Positions 43,578-53,299 of a DNA stretch of 64,000 nt are shown here, one piece after another; position 1 is the first letter of the stretch; each line of letters begins with the position of its first letter. The notes under the pieces are model-generated. The model saw nothing but the letters and a program-made list of their open reading frames with translations. It did not search any database and was not told where the DNA came from. The DNA is from Pseudomonas sp. SORT22 (GTDB lineage: Bacteria; Pseudomonadota; Gammaproteobacteria; Pseudomonadales; Pseudomonadaceae): the NCBI RefSeq assembly GCF_018417635.1, contig NZ_CP071007.1:4650501-4714500 (forward strand), read 5' to 3'. Position numbers and translations under genes: made by a program.

Positions 43578-44729
43578 ATGACGGCCCCAGCCGACCTCTC
43601 GCCTACCCTTGAACTGGCCTGCGACCTGATTCGCCGTCCGTCGGTTACCCCGCTGGACTTCGACTGCCAGAAACAGATGATGCAACGCCTGGGCGATGCT
43701 GGTTTCATGCTTGAGCCGATGCGCATCGAAGACGTCGACAATTTCTGGGCCACCCATGGCACCCAGGAAGGCCCAGTGCTGTGCTTCGCCGGCCATACCG
43801 ACGTGGTCCCGACCGGCCCGGTGCAGGCCTGGCAGAACGATCCGTTCGATGCCCTGATCGATGCCGACGGCATGCTCTGCGGGCGTGGCGCGGCTGACAT
43901 GAAAGGCAGCCTGGCCGCCATGGTAGTGGCCACCGAGCGCTTCGTCGCCGACTACCCCAACCATCGCGGCAAGGTCGCCTTCCTGATCACCAGTGATGAA
44001 GAAGGCCCGGCCCACCACGGCACCAAGGCCGTGGTCGAGCGCCTGGCCGCGCGCAACGAGCGCCTGGACTGGTGCATCGTCGGCGAGCCGTCGAGCACCA
44101 GCCTGGTCGGTGACGTGGTCAAGAACGGCCGTCGCGGCTCGCTCGGCGCCAAGCTCACGGTGCGCGGCGTACAGGGCCACGTGGCCTATCCGCACCTGGC
44201 CAAGAACCCGATCCACCTGGCCGCTCCGGCACTTGCAGAGCTGGCTGCCGAACACTGGGACGAAGGCAATGCGTTCTTCCCGCCGACCAGCTTCCAGATC
44301 TCCAACCTCAATTCCGGCACCGGCGCCACCAACGTGGTACCGGGCGAGCTGACCGCGCTGTTCAACTTCCGCTTCTCTACCGAGTCGACGGTCGAAGGCC
44401 TGCAGCAGCGGGTTGCCGCCATCCTCGACAAGCACCAGCTCGACTGGCACGTGGACTGGGCGCTGTCGGGCCTGCCGTTCCTGACCGAGCCGGGCGATTT
44501 GCTCGACGCAGTGTCGGCCAGCATCAAGGCGGTCACCGGCCGTGAGACCAAGGCATCGACCAGCGGCGGCACCTCCGACGGGCGCTTCATCGCCACCCTC
44601 GGCACCCAGGTGGTCGAGCTGGGCCCGGTCAACGCCACCATTCACCAGGTCAACGAGCGGATCCTGGCCAGCGACCTCGATGTGCTGACCGAGATCTACT
44701 ACCAGACCCTGACCCGGTTGCTTGCCTGA
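43578..44729 (+). CDS. dapE: Succinyl-diaminopimelate desuccinylase
   Basis: Dinuclear zinc hydrolase that removes succinate to give L,L-diaminopimelate, completing the succinylase branch. The 383-residue M20-family protein has the first metal histidine in [13 protein letters not shown], the bridging aspartate in GRGAADMKG and the catalytic glutamate pair in [11 protein letters not shown] at 43578 is chosen because it gives the family N-terminus; the frame extends upstream into the palindrome. It overlaps rlmA by one base (TGATG). Confidence 0.97.
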   Translation: MTAPADLSPTLELACDLIRRPSVTPLDFDCQKQMMQRLGDAGFMLEPMRIEDVDNFWATHGTQEGPVLCFAGHTDVVPTGPVQAWQNDPFDALIDADGMLCGRGAADMKGSLAAMVVATERFVADYPNHRGKVAFLITSDEEGPAHHGTKAVVERLAARNERLDWCIVGEPSSTSLVGDVVKNGRRGSLGAKLTVRGVQGHVAYPHLAKNPIHLAAPALAELAAEHWDEGNAFFPPTSFQISNLNSGTGATNVVPGELTALFNFRFSTESTVEGLQQRVAAILDKHQLDWHVDWALSGLPFLTEPGDLLDAVSASIKAVTGRETKASTSGGTSDGRFIATLGTQVVELGPVNATIHQVNERILASDLDVLTEIYYQTLTRLLA

Positions 44730-45541
44730 TGCTCACCTGCCCGATCTGCAGCGCCGCGCTGAGCACCCTCGACAATGGCGTGGCCTGCCCGGCCGGCCAC
44801 CGTTTCGACCGTGCCCGCCAGGGTTACCTGAACCTGTTGCCGGTGCAGCACAAGAACAGCCGTGACCCGGGCGACAACCAGGCCATGGTCGAGGCCCGCC
44901 GCGACTTTCTCAACGCCGGCCATTACGCCCCGGTGGCCCGCCGCCTGGCTGAGCTTGCCGCCGAACGCGCACCCGCGCGCTGGCTGGACATCGGCTGTGG
45001 CGAGGGTTACTACACCGCGCAAATCGCCCAGGCGTTGCCCGAGGCGGACGGTTATGCCCTGGACATCTCCCGCGAGGCGGTCAAGCGCGCCTGCAAGCGC
45101 AACCCGGCGCTGACCTGGCTGGTGGCAAGCATGGCCCGGGTACCGCTGGCCGATGGCAGTTGCCAGTTCCTCGCCAGTGTCTTCAGCCCGCTGGACTGGC
45201 AAGAGGCCCTGCGCCTGCTGAGCCCCGGCGGCGGCCTGATGCGCGTCGGCCCGACCAACGAGCACCTGATCGAACTGCGCCACAAGCTCTACGATGAAGT
45301 GCGCGACTACAGCGACGACAAGCACCTGGCGCTGGTCCCCGAGGGCATGCACCACGCCCATAGCGAAACCCTGAAATTGCGCCTGAGCCTTGCCGACGGC
45401 AAGGCCCGCGCCGACCTGCTGGCCATGACCCCTCATGGCTGGCGTGCCAGCGCCGAGAAACGCGCGCGCGTCATCGACCAGGCCGAGCCTTTCGAGGTCA
45501 CGGTATCGATGCGTTACGATTATTTTGTGCGCCAAGACTGA
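44729..45541 (+). CDS. rlmA: 23S rRNA (guanine-N1) methyltransferase RlmA
   Basis: SAM-dependent methyltransferase acting on G745 (E. coli numbering) of 23S rRNA. The 270-residue product has an N-terminal zinc finger with C4, C7, C20 and H24, then a Rossmann-fold methyltransferase domain with WLDIGCGEGYYT (about residues 85-96). Its start overlaps the dapE stop by one base, so translation is coupled. The zinc finger pattern distinguishes it from generic methyltransferases. Confidence 0.93.
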   Translation: MLTCPICSAALSTLDNGVACPAGHRFDRARQGYLNLLPVQHKNSRDPGDNQAMVEARRDFLNAGHYAPVARRLAELAAERAPARWLDIGCGEGYYTAQIAQALPEADGYALDISREAVKRACKRNPALTWLVASMARVPLADGSCQFLASVFSPLDWQEALRLLSPGGGLMRVGPTNEHLIELRHKLYDEVRDYSDDKHLALVPEGMHHAHSETLKLRLSLADGKARADLLAMTPHGWRASAEKRARVIDQAEPFEVTVSMRYDYFVRQD

Positions 45542-45558
45542 GCACACCCGGAGCCCCT

Positions 45559-45936
45559 ATGCGCCAACCCGATATCGAGATTTACCTGAAAGACGCCGAG
45601 GTCGACCACAAGCAGATCGCTGCCTGGCTCGGCGAAGCGCTTGGCCCGTGCAGCGACTGGCAGCAGAAAGGCCAGACCTACAAGTGCAGGGCCGGTAACA
45701 TTCCAGTTACCTGGTTACCGAAGGCTGTGGGCAAATGGAACAGTCTTTACCTGGAGAGCGACCAGACCCCGTGGGATGATGACATTGCCTGCGCACGCGC
45801 AGCCTTTGCCGCGCTGAACGTCGAAGTGCGCTGTGCACCGGGCAGTTGGGTCGAGGAAGAAGGTGAAGAAGATGCCGATCGCTGGATCCGCATCAGTGCC
45901 GACGGTGAAGAGGAAATCACCTGGCGGACCAGCTGA
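45559..45936 (+). CDS. Conserved acidic protein of unknown function
   Basis: A 125-residue protein, strongly acidic towards the C-terminus (EEEGEEDADRW), with two cysteines in the centre (C52, C63) and a third near residue 93 and several tryptophans. No signal peptide, membrane helix or known catalytic motif is seen. It follows rlmA by 17 bases and ends just before a bidirectional terminator. A small conserved hypothetical gene occupies the same place between rlmA and a cold-shock gene in P. aeruginosa, so it is a real gene. Function is unknown; cotranscription with dapE-rlmA is likely. Confidence 0.75.
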   Translation: MRQPDIEIYLKDAEVDHKQIAAWLGEALGPCSDWQQKGQTYKCRAGNIPVTWLPKAVGKWNSLYLESDQTPWDDDIACARAAFAALNVEVRCAPGSWVEEEGEEDADRWIRISADGEEEITWRTS

Positions 45937-45948
45937 AAACTGTCTTCG

Positions 45949-45985
45949 AAAAGGCCCGCCCCGGTCGTCCGGCGGCGGGCCTTTT
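45949..45985. terminator. Bidirectional rho-independent terminator
   Basis: A 12-bp stem AAAAGGCCCGCC / GGCGGGCCTTTT, with an inner CCGG-TCGT-CCGG hairpin, has T runs on both strands. It lies between the convergent ends of the small acidic-protein gene and the cold-shock gene. Confidence 0.9.
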
Positions 45986-46023
45986 CGCTGGTGGGCCCAG
46001 GCTCGAGGCTTGTGGCCCGGCGC

Positions 46024-46233
46024 TTACAGACCGACTACGTCTTCTGCCTGCAAGCCTTTCTGGCCCTGAGTCAGATTGTATTCGACCTGCTGCCCCTCGA
46101 GCAGGGTGCGATGCCCCTCCCCGCGGATGGCACGGTAGTGAACGAACACGTCCGCGCCACCTTCACGCTGAATGAAACCGTAACCTTTTGCGTCATTGAA
46201 CCACTTTACACTTCCAGTCTCACGAGACGACAT
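46024..46233 (-). CDS. Cold-shock domain protein
   Basis: A 69-residue single cold-shock domain, an OB-fold RNA/DNA chaperone. Both RNP motifs are present: KGYGFIQ (RNP1) and DVFVHY (RNP2), after the GSVKWFN opening. ATG at 46233 has GGAG 8 bases upstream; a GTG two codons earlier would be too close to that site. RNP1 is variant (KGYGFI is canonical, but the final residue is Q). Cold induction is plausible yet cannot be read from sequence. It may equally be a constitutive paralogue of the CspA/CspD group. Confidence 0.93.
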   Translation of the reverse strand: MSSRETGSVKWFNDAKGYGFIQREGGADVFVHYRAIRGEGHRTLLEGQQVEYNLTQGQKGLQAEDVVGL

Positions 46234-46455
46234 CTGCACTACTCCGGATTTTTATTTTGGAATCGCCTTGCATGCAGAGGGGTCACGGCCCCCTGCCGAC
46301 GCAGCTTGCACAAATCTCTTGCAAGCGGCGGACCGAGTATATGACACACTTAAATTAATTTTCATGACCGGGGCGCTTTTTGCTGAACTTGCGCAGATAC
46401 GGCACACTAGTCGACTGAGCAAATACTCAAAAATCTCATCCAGAGCACACACCGT

Positions 46456-48942
46456 ATGACCCGTTCCCCCTTGCGCCGCCTGATCTTCGGCGCCCTGCGT
46501 CGCCTGTTGTACCTGTGGGTTCGCTCCGAGACCATCAACCAGTCATCCTTTACCCTGAACCTGGATCGCAGCCGGCCGGTGTTCTACGCCCTGCAGTCGC
46601 CGTCGCTCACCGACCTTGCGGTGCTCGACCGCGAATGCACCAAAGCCGGGCTGCCACGCCCGGTGCTGCCGGTCGCCGTCGGCACCCTGCACGAGCCGGC
46701 AGCGTTCTTCTACCTGACCCCGGAGCCCGACTGGCTCGGCCGCCAGGACAAGCGCGGCGCCCCGCCGACCCTGGCACGGCTGGTCAACGCCATCAGCCAG
46801 CATGCCGAAGAAGACGCGCAGATCATCCCGGTCAGCGTGTTCTGGGGCCAGTCGCCGGCCAGCGAATCCAGCCCGTGGAAGCTGCTGTTTGCCGACAGCT
46901 GGGCGGTTACCGGGCGCCTGCGGCGCTTGCTCACCGTGCTGATCCTGGGGCGCAAGACCCGCGTGCAGTTCTCGGCGCCGATCCACCTGCGCGAGCTGGT
47001 GCAGCACAACAAGGGCCACGAGCGCACCGTGCGCATGGCCCAGCGCCTGCTGCGGGTGCACTTTCGCAACCTCAAGACCGCCGTCATCGGCCCGGACATC
47101 TCCCACCGCCGCAACCTGGTCAAGGGCCTGGTCCACGACCCGCTGGTGCGCCAGGCTATCGCCGATGAAGCCGAACGCGAGAAGATCCCGCTGGCCAAAG
47201 CCGAAGCCCAGGCCCTGCGCTACGGCAACGAGATCGCCTCGGACTACACCTACACCGCCATCCGCTTCCTTGAAGTGGTGCTGAGCTGGTTCTGGAACAA
47301 GATCTACGACGGCATCAAGGTCAACCACATCGAGCAGGTGCAGGGCATCGCCCCGGGCCACGAAGTCATCTATGTGCCGTGCCACCGCAGCCATATCGAC
47401 TACCTGCTGCTGTCCTACCTGCTGTTTCGCAACGGCCTGACCCCGCCGCACATCGCCGCCGGCATCAACCTCAACATGCCGGTGATCGGCGGCCTGCTGC
47501 GCCGTGGCGGGGCGTTCTTCATGCGCCGCACGTTCAAGGGCAACCCGCTGTACACCGCGGTGTTCAACGAATACCTGCACACCCTGTTCACCAAGGGCTT
47601 CCCGGTCGAGTACTTCGTCGAAGGCGGCCGCTCGCGCACCGGGCGCATGCTCCAGCCGAAAACCGGCATGCTCGCCATTACCCTGCGCAGCTACCTGCGC
47701 TCCTCGCGCACGCCAATCGTCTTCGTGCCGGTGTACATCGGTTATGAACGGGTGCTCGAAGGCCGCACCTACCTGGGCGAGCTGCGCGGGGCGAGCAAGA
47801 AAAAAGAATCTATCTTCGACATCTTCAAGGTCATCGGCGCGCTCAAGCAGCGCTTCGGCCAGGTGGCAGTCAACTTCGGCGAGCCGATCCGCCTCGGCGC
47901 CTTCCTCGACCAGCAGCAACCCGGCTGGCGCGAACAGGAGCACGGCCCGCAGTTCCGCCCGGCCTGGCTCAACGAAACCACCTCGCGCCTGGGCGAGAAA
48001 GTCGCCCAGCACCTGAACGAGGCGGCGGCGATCAACCCGGTCAACCTGGTGGCCCTGGCGCTGCTCTCCACCAGCCGCCTGGCCCTGGACGAGCGCGCCC
48101 TGGCGCGGGTGCTGGACCTGTACCTGGCGCTGCTGCGCAAGGTGCCCTACTCGCCGCACACCACCCTGCCCGAAGGCGATGGCCTGGCGCTGATCAGCCA
48201 CGTCAAGGGCATGGACCTGCTGGCCGAGCAAAGCGATGCGCTGGGCAAAATCCTCTACCTGGACGAGCAGAACGCCGTCCTGATGACTTACTACCGCAAC
48301 AACGTGCTGCACATCTTCGCCCTGCCAGCCTTGCTGGCGAGCTTCTTCCAGAGCAGCTCGCGGATGAGCCGCGAACTGATCCTGCAGTACACCCGGGCCT
48401 TGTACCCGTACCTGCAATCGGAGCTGTTCATTCGCTGGGAGCTCGATGAGCTGGACGCGGTGGTCGACCAGTGGCTGGAGGCCTTCGTCGAACAGGGCCT
48501 GCTGCGCTTCGAGAACGGCGTGTACCTGCGCCCGGCACCGAGTTCGCGGCAGTTCGTGCTGCTGACCTTGCTGGCCCGGGCCATCACCCAGACCCTGCAG
48601 CGCTTCTACATGGCTACCGCGTTGCTGCTCAACAGCGGCCAGCACACCCTGAGCGCCGAAGAGCTGGAAGACCTGTGCGTGATCATGGCCCAGCGCCTGT
48701 CGATTCTGCATGGCCTGAACGCCCCGGAGTTCTTCGACAAAACCCTGTTCCGCCACTTCATCCAGACCCAGATCGAGCAAGGCGTATTGCGCCCGGACAG
48801 CAACGGCAAACTTGGCTACCACGAAAAACTCAGCGAACTGGCCGAGGGCGCGGCCAAGCGCGTGCTGTCGGCAGAGGTGCGCCTGTCGATTCGCCAGGTC
48901 GCCCTGCAGCGCAGCGAAGAAGCCACCGAAACTGCGGTATAG
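46456..48942 (+). CDS. plsB: Glycerol-3-phosphate 1-O-acyltransferase
   Basis: Inner-membrane-associated enzyme that acylates glycerol 3-phosphate, starting phospholipid synthesis. The 828-residue product is full length. The acyltransferase HX4D motif is H310-D315 (HRSHID), and the glycerol-phosphate-binding [11 protein letters not shown] motif follows at about residue 391. The N-terminal and long C-terminal regions are typical of PlsB. CdsA of the same window acts later in the pathway. It has a 222-base upstream gap shared with the divergent cold-shock gene. Confidence 0.97.
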   Translation: MTRSPLRRLIFGALRRLLYLWVRSETINQSSFTLNLDRSRPVFYALQSPSLTDLAVLDRECTKAGLPRPVLPVAVGTLHEPAAFFYLTPEPDWLGRQDKRGAPPTLARLVNAISQHAEEDAQIIPVSVFWGQSPASESSPWKLLFADSWAVTGRLRRLLTVLILGRKTRVQFSAPIHLRELVQHNKGHERTVRMAQRLLRVHFRNLKTAVIGPDISHRRNLVKGLVHDPLVRQAIADEAEREKIPLAKAEAQALRYGNEIASDYTYTAIRFLEVVLSWFWNKIYDGIKVNHIEQVQGIAPGHEVIYVPCHRSHIDYLLLSYLLFRNGLTPPHIAAGINLNMPVIGGLLRRGGAFFMRRTFKGNPLYTAVFNEYLHTLFTKGFPVEYFVEGGRSRTGRMLQPKTGMLAITLRSYLRSSRTPIVFVPVYIGYERVLEGRTYLGELRGASKKKESIFDIFKVIGALKQRFGQVAVNFGEPIRLGAFLDQQQPGWREQEHGPQFRPAWLNETTSRLGEKVAQHLNEAAAINPVNLVALALLSTSRLALDERALARVLDLYLALLRKVPYSPHTTLPEGDGLALISHVKGMDLLAEQSDALGKILYLDEQNAVLMTYYRNNVLHIFALPALLASFFQSSSRMSRELILQYTRALYPYLQSELFIRWELDELDAVVDQWLEAFVEQGLLRFENGVYLRPAPSSRQFVLLTLLARAITQTLQRFYMATALLLNSGQHTLSAEELEDLCVIMAQRLSILHGLNAPEFFDKTLFRHFIQTQIEQGVLRPDSNGKLGYHEKLSELAEGAAKRVLSAEVRLSIRQVALQRSEEATETAV

Positions 48943-49026
48943 GCCATACTGGCCAGTGCCTTTGGAGCAACACGAATCGAACCGCCTGGCGACCGCAACC
49001 GCGGCGCCGGCGCTAAGGAGCTACTG

Positions 49027-49425
49027 ATGAAAAAACTGTCCCTGATCCTTCTTGGCAGCCTGCTGGCCGCGTGCAGCAGCACCCCTGAAGCCCCCAAGGC
49101 CAGCCTCGACGGCGAGGTCTTCTACCTGCAACGCATCGCCCTGCCGCCCGCCGCCACCCTGAGCGTGGCCCTGCAGGACGTGTCGCTGATGGACGCCCCC
49201 GCCGTTACCCTGGCCAGCCAGAGCGGCCCGGTCAAAGGCAATGTGCCGCTGCCCTTCCACCTGAGCTACGACCCGGCCCAGGTCAAGCCCGGCCACCGCT
49301 ATGCAGTGAGCGCGCGGATCGAACTGGACGGCAAGCTGCTGTTCATCAACACCGAGCACCATGGCGTGCAACTTGATGGCAACGACCCGCAGCCGGTACG
49401 CATCAAGGTCGATGCCGTTCGTTGA
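49027..49425 (+). CDS. YbaY-family lipoprotein
   Basis: A 132-residue predicted lipoprotein. The signal peptide MKKLSLILLGSLLAACSS has a lipobox LLAAC with C16 as the lipidated residue. The mature part has the beta-rich YbaY-type fold sequence (GEVFYLQRIALPPAATLSVALQ), ending VRIKVD. A good AGGAG ribosome site precedes the start. It follows plsB by 84 bases and precedes the DUF4197 gene by 33. Family members are outer-membrane or periplasmic lipoproteins of unclear role; none can be assigned here. Confidence 0.85.
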   Translation: MKKLSLILLGSLLAACSSTPEAPKASLDGEVFYLQRIALPPAATLSVALQDVSLMDAPAVTLASQSGPVKGNVPLPFHLSYDPAQVKPGHRYAVSARIELDGKLLFINTEHHGVQLDGNDPQPVRIKVDAVR

Positions 49426-49458
49426 TTGATTGTTTTTCCTTCGTATAAGGATGCTGCC

Positions 49459-50148
49459 ATGTTCCGCCCCGCTCTAACCTTCACCGGCCTGTGCGCCGGC
49501 CTGTTGCTGTCGGCCAGCGCCCTGGCGCTGTCGCTCGGCGACCTCTCGCAAAAAGATGCCTCCACCGGCCTCAAAGACGCCCTGACCCAGGGTGCCCAGG
49601 TAGCGGTGAAACAACTGGGTACCCCGGGTGGCTTCAGCAATAACCCGGATGTGCGCATCGAACTGCCCGGCAACCTGGGCAAAGTCGCCAAGAAGATGAA
49701 AGCCTTCGGCATGGGCGCCCAGGTCGATCAGCTGGAAACCAGCATGAACAAGGCCGCCGAGGCCGCCGTGCCGCAAGCCCAGGCGCTGCTGGTGGATGCC
49801 GTGAAGAAGATGACCGTGGACGATGCCAAGGGCATCCTCAGCGGCGGCAACGACTCGGCTACCCAATACCTGAGCAAAACCAGCCGCGAGCAGATCCGCG
49901 CCAAGTTCCTGCCGATCGTCAAGAAAGCCACCGACCAGGTCGGCCTGGCCCAGCAGTACAACAACTTTGCCGGGCAAGCAGCGACCCTGGGCGTGCTCGA
50001 TGCCAAGAACGCCAACGTCGAAGGCTACGTGACCGAACAAGCGCTCAACGGCCTGTTCGAGATGATTGCCAAGCAGGAAGAAACCATCCGCCAGAACCCG
50101 GCGGCGGCAGCTACCAGCATTGCCAAGAAGGTGTTTGGCGCGCTGTAA
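49459..50148 (+). CDS. DUF4197-type exported protein
   Basis: A 229-residue protein with a Sec signal peptide (about residues 1-24, cut near SALA-LSL) and an all-helical mature part rich in A, K and Q, matching what I recall of the DUF4197 family. There are no cysteines in the mature part and no evident catalytic motif. ATG at 49459 has AAGGA 7 bases upstream. It is probably cotranscribed with the lipoprotein gene and ends before a palindromic repeat. Function is unknown; periplasmic location is predicted. Confidence 0.82.
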   Translation: MFRPALTFTGLCAGLLLSASALALSLGDLSQKDASTGLKDALTQGAQVAVKQLGTPGGFSNNPDVRIELPGNLGKVAKKMKAFGMGAQVDQLETSMNKAAEAAVPQAQALLVDAVKKMTVDDAKGILSGGNDSATQYLSKTSREQIRAKFLPIVKKATDQVGLAQQYNNFAGQAATLGVLDAKNANVEGYVTEQALNGLFEMIAKQEETIRQNPAAAATSIAKKVFGAL

Positions 50149-50153
50149 GCGCC

Positions 50154-50223
50154 AGCTACAAGCTTCAAGCGGCAAGCCACAAGCAGTGTGAACAGCACCT
50201 CTTGCAGCTTGCCGCTTGTAGCT
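50154..50223. repeat. REP-type palindrome between DUF4197 gene and mexK
   Basis: An imperfect inverted repeat, AGCTACAAGC...AGCGGCAAGC against GCTTGCCGCTTGTAGCT, about 70 bases long, fills the convergent gap. Its sequence (AAGCGGCAAGC core) differs from the GGAGCGGG family elsewhere in the window, so two repeat families are present. Confidence 0.75.
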
Positions 50224-50224
50224 C

Positions 50225-53200
50225 TCAACTGCTCTTTCTGACCCTGAACCACGCCGCATACAGCGCCGGCAGGAACAACAGCGTCAACGCCGTCGCCACG
50301 ATCAAGCCACCCATGATCGCCACCGCCATCGGCCCGAAGAACACGCTGCGTGACAGCGGGATCATCGCCAGCACCGCCGCCAGGGCGGTCAGCACGATTG
50401 GCCGGAAGCGCCTTACTGTCGCCTCGATAATCGCCTGCCAGCGGTCCAGCCCGGCAGCGATGTCCTGCTCGATCTGATCGACCAGGATCACCGAGTTGCG
50501 CATGATCATCCCCGACAGGGCGATGGTCCCGAGCATCGCGACAAAACCGAACGGCTGGCGGAACACCAGCAGGAACAGGGTCACGCCGATCAACCCCAGG
50601 GGCGCGGTGAGGAACACCATCACCGTGCGCGAGAAACTGCGCAGTTGCAGCATCAGCAGGGTCAGGACCACGACGATGAACAACGGCACCCCGGCGTTCA
50701 CCGATTTCTGCCCACGAGTGGAGTCCTCCACTGTGCCACCCACGTCCAGCAGGTAGCCATCGGGCAGCTCGGCACGTATCGGGTCCAGGGTCGGCAGGAT
50801 CTGCTTGACCAGGGTGACCGGCTGTTCCTTGCCATAGATGTCGGCGCGCACGGTGACGTTGGGCAGGCGGTTGCGGTGCCAGATCACACCTTCTTCAAAG
50901 CCGTATTCCAGGGTTGCCACCTGCGACAGCGCCACACTGCGGCCATTGTCGGTAGGCACCGCCAGGCTCGGCAGGTTGGCAAGTTCGCTGCGCTCCTGCT
51001 GGGTACCGCGCAGGAGGATCTCGATCAGCTCGTTGTCCTCGCGGAACTGGCTGACAGCCGAGCCGGTCAGCGAGCTTTGCAGGAACTTCGCCAGGTTCGC
51101 CGTGCTCACCCCCAGGGCGCGGGCGCGGTCCTGGTCGATGTTCAGGTAGACCACCTTGCTCGGCTCTTCCCAGTCCAGGTGAACGTTGACCACGTGGGGG
51201 TTCTCGCGCACCTTGGCGGCCACTTTGCGGGCCAGGGCACGCACCTGCTCGATGTGCTCACCAGTGACCCGGAACTGTACCGGGTAACCCACCGGCGGGC
51301 CGTTTTCCAGGCGCGTGACCCGCGAACGCAGGTCGGGGAACTGCTCGTCGAGGGTTGCGATCAGCCAGCTACGCAGCTGTTCGCGCTCCTCGATGGTTTT
51401 CGCCAGCACCACGAACTGGGCGAAACTCGGCGCCGGCAGTTGCTGGTCGAGTGGCAAGTAGAACCGCGGCGAGCCGGTGCCGACATAGGCCACATAGTTG
51501 TCGATGCCGGCGCGTTCCTTGAGCAGCGCTTCCAGGCGCTTGACCTGATCGGCGGTGTTGCTCAGCGAGGCGCCTTCGGCCAGCTTCAGATCGACCATCA
51601 GTTCCAGGCGCCCGGAAGCCGGGAAGAACTGCTGGGGCACGAAACGGAACAGCAAGATGCTGCCGACAAACAGCGCGATGGTCGCCACGATCACCGTCTT
51701 GCGCCGCTCCACGCACCAGCCCACCAGGCGCCGCACGCGCTGGTAGAACGGCGTGCCGTAAGGGTCAGGGCCGCCTTCGGCGGTGCCGTGCTTGGCCGCA
51801 TGCAGCTTGGCCAGGTCAGGCAACAACCGCTCACCCAGGTACGGCACGAACACCACCGCGGCAACCCAGGAGGCGAGCAAGGCGATGGTCACCACCTGGA
51901 AGATCGAACGGGTGTATTCACCCGTGCCGGATTGCGCGGTGGCAATCGGCAAGAAGCCTGCGGCGGTGATCAGGGTGCCGGTGAGCATCGGGAAGGCGGT
52001 GCTGGTCCAGGCGTAGCTGGCGGCCTTGAACCGGTCGAAACCCTGCTCCATCTTGATCGCCATCATCTCCACGGCAATGATCGCATCATCCACCAGCAAG
52101 CCCAGGGCCAGCACCAACGCGCCGAGGGAGATCTTGTGCAAACCGATGCCGAAGTAGTACATGGCGGCAAAGGTCATCGCCAGCACCAGCGGAATGGCCA
52201 GGGCCACCACCAGGCCGGTGCGCATGCCCAGCGAGAAGAAGCTCACCAGCAAGACAATGGCCAGCGCTTCAACCAGCACCTGAACGAACTCGCCGACGCC
52301 GGTCTTCACCGCCGCTGGCTGGTCGGAGACCTTGCGCAGCTCCATGCCGGCCGGCAGGTTGTGGGCAATGCGGGCGAACTCGGTTTCCAGCGCCTTGCCC
52401 AGCACCAGAATGTCACCGCCAGCCTTCATCGACACCGCCAGGCCGATGGCGTCCTCGCCCATGAAGCGCATGCGCGGCGCGGGCGGATCGTTGAAGCCCC
52501 GGCGCACCTCGGCAACATCGCCGATACGGAAAGTGCGGTCACCGACCCGGATCGGGAACTGCTGGATCTGCTCGACCGTGGTAAAGCGCCCGCTGACCCG
52601 CAGTTGCAGGCGCTCGCTCGGCGTCTCGAAGAAGCCTGCGGTGCTCACCGCGTTCTGTTCTTCCAGCGCCTGTTGCACCGCTGCCAGGGGCAGGCCGAGG
52701 GTGGCCAGCTTGAGGTTGGACAGCTCGATCCAGATCTTCTCGTCCTGCAGGCCAAGCAGCTCGACCTTGCCGACATCCTTGACCCGCTGCAACTGGATCT
52801 GCACGCGGTCGGCGTAGTCCTTGAGCACGGCGTAATCGAAGCCGTCACCGGTCAGCGCGTAGATATTGCCGAAGGTGGTGCCGAACTCATCGTTGAAGAA
52901 CGGCCCCTGGATACCCTGCGGCAAGGTGTGGCGGATATCGGCAACCTTCTTGCGGATCTGGTACCAGAGCTCGGGGATATCGGCCGAATGCATCGAGTCG
53001 CGGGCCATAAAGGTGACCTGCGATTCACCGGGCCGCGAGAACGAGACGATCTTCTCGTACTCGCCGGTTTCCATCAGCTTCTTTTCGATACGCTCGGTGA
53101 CCTGGCGTGAGACTTCCTCGGCGCTGGCCCCTGGCCAGTTGGTGCGAATGACCATGGCCTTGAAGGTAAACGGAGGGTCTTCGCTCTGCCCCAGCTTGGT

Positions 53201-53293
53201 GTAGGACAGCGCGCCGACCACAGCCAGCAAAATCATCAGGAACAGCACGATCTGCCGATTGCGCAGGGCCCAGGCGGAAAGGTTGAAACCCAT
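50225..53293 (-). CDS. mexK: RND-family efflux transporter, MexK-like
   Basis: Inner-membrane proton-driven multidrug exporter of 1022 residues with the standard RND layout. An N-terminal helix is followed by a large periplasmic loop, five helices including the proton-relay LLVDDAI aspartates in TM4, a second large loop and the C-terminal helices. It lies 6 bases downstream of the adaptor gene. The plsB-side neighbours and the divergent TetR gene match the mexJK-mexL locus of P. aeruginosa, so the symbol rests on homology plus synteny. No outer-membrane channel gene is nearby. Substrates are unknown. Confidence 0.85.
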   Translation of the reverse strand: MGFNLSAWALRNRQIVLFLMILLAVVGALSYTKLGQSEDPPFTFKAMVIRTNWPGASAEEVSRQVTERIEKKLMETGEYEKIVSFSRPGESQVTFMARDSMHSADIPELWYQIRKKVADIRHTLPQGIQGPFFNDEFGTTFGNIYALTGDGFDYAVLKDYADRVQIQLQRVKDVGKVELLGLQDEKIWIELSNLKLATLGLPLAAVQQALEEQNAVSTAGFFETPSERLQLRVSGRFTTVEQIQQFPIRVGDRTFRIGDVAEVRRGFNDPPAPRMRFMGEDAIGLAVSMKAGGDILVLGKALETEFARIAHNLPAGMELRKVSDQPAAVKTGVGEFVQVLVEALAIVLLVSFFSLGMRTGLVVALAIPLVLAMTFAAMYYFGIGLHKISLGALVLALGLLVDDAIIAVEMMAIKMEQGFDRFKAASYAWTSTAFPMLTGTLITAAGFLPIATAQSGTGEYTRSIFQVVTIALLASWVAAVVFVPYLGERLLPDLAKLHAAKHGTAEGGPDPYGTPFYQRVRRLVGWCVERRKTVIVATIALFVGSILLFRFVPQQFFPASGRLELMVDLKLAEGASLSNTADQVKRLEALLKERAGIDNYVAYVGTGSPRFYLPLDQQLPAPSFAQFVVLAKTIEEREQLRSWLIATLDEQFPDLRSRVTRLENGPPVGYPVQFRVTGEHIEQVRALARKVAAKVRENPHVVNVHLDWEEPSKVVYLNIDQDRARALGVSTANLAKFLQSSLTGSAVSQFREDNELIEILLRGTQQERSELANLPSLAVPTDNGRSVALSQVATLEYGFEEGVIWHRNRLPNVTVRADIYGKEQPVTLVKQILPTLDPIRAELPDGYLLDVGGTVEDSTRGQKSVNAGVPLFIVVVLTLLMLQLRSFSRTVMVFLTAPLGLIGVTLFLLVFRQPFGFVAMLGTIALSGMIMRNSVILVDQIEQDIAAGLDRWQAIIEATVRRFRPIVLTALAAVLAMIPLSRSVFFGPMAVAIMGGLIVATALTLLFLPALYAAWFRVRKSS

Positions 53294-53299
53294 CGGGAC

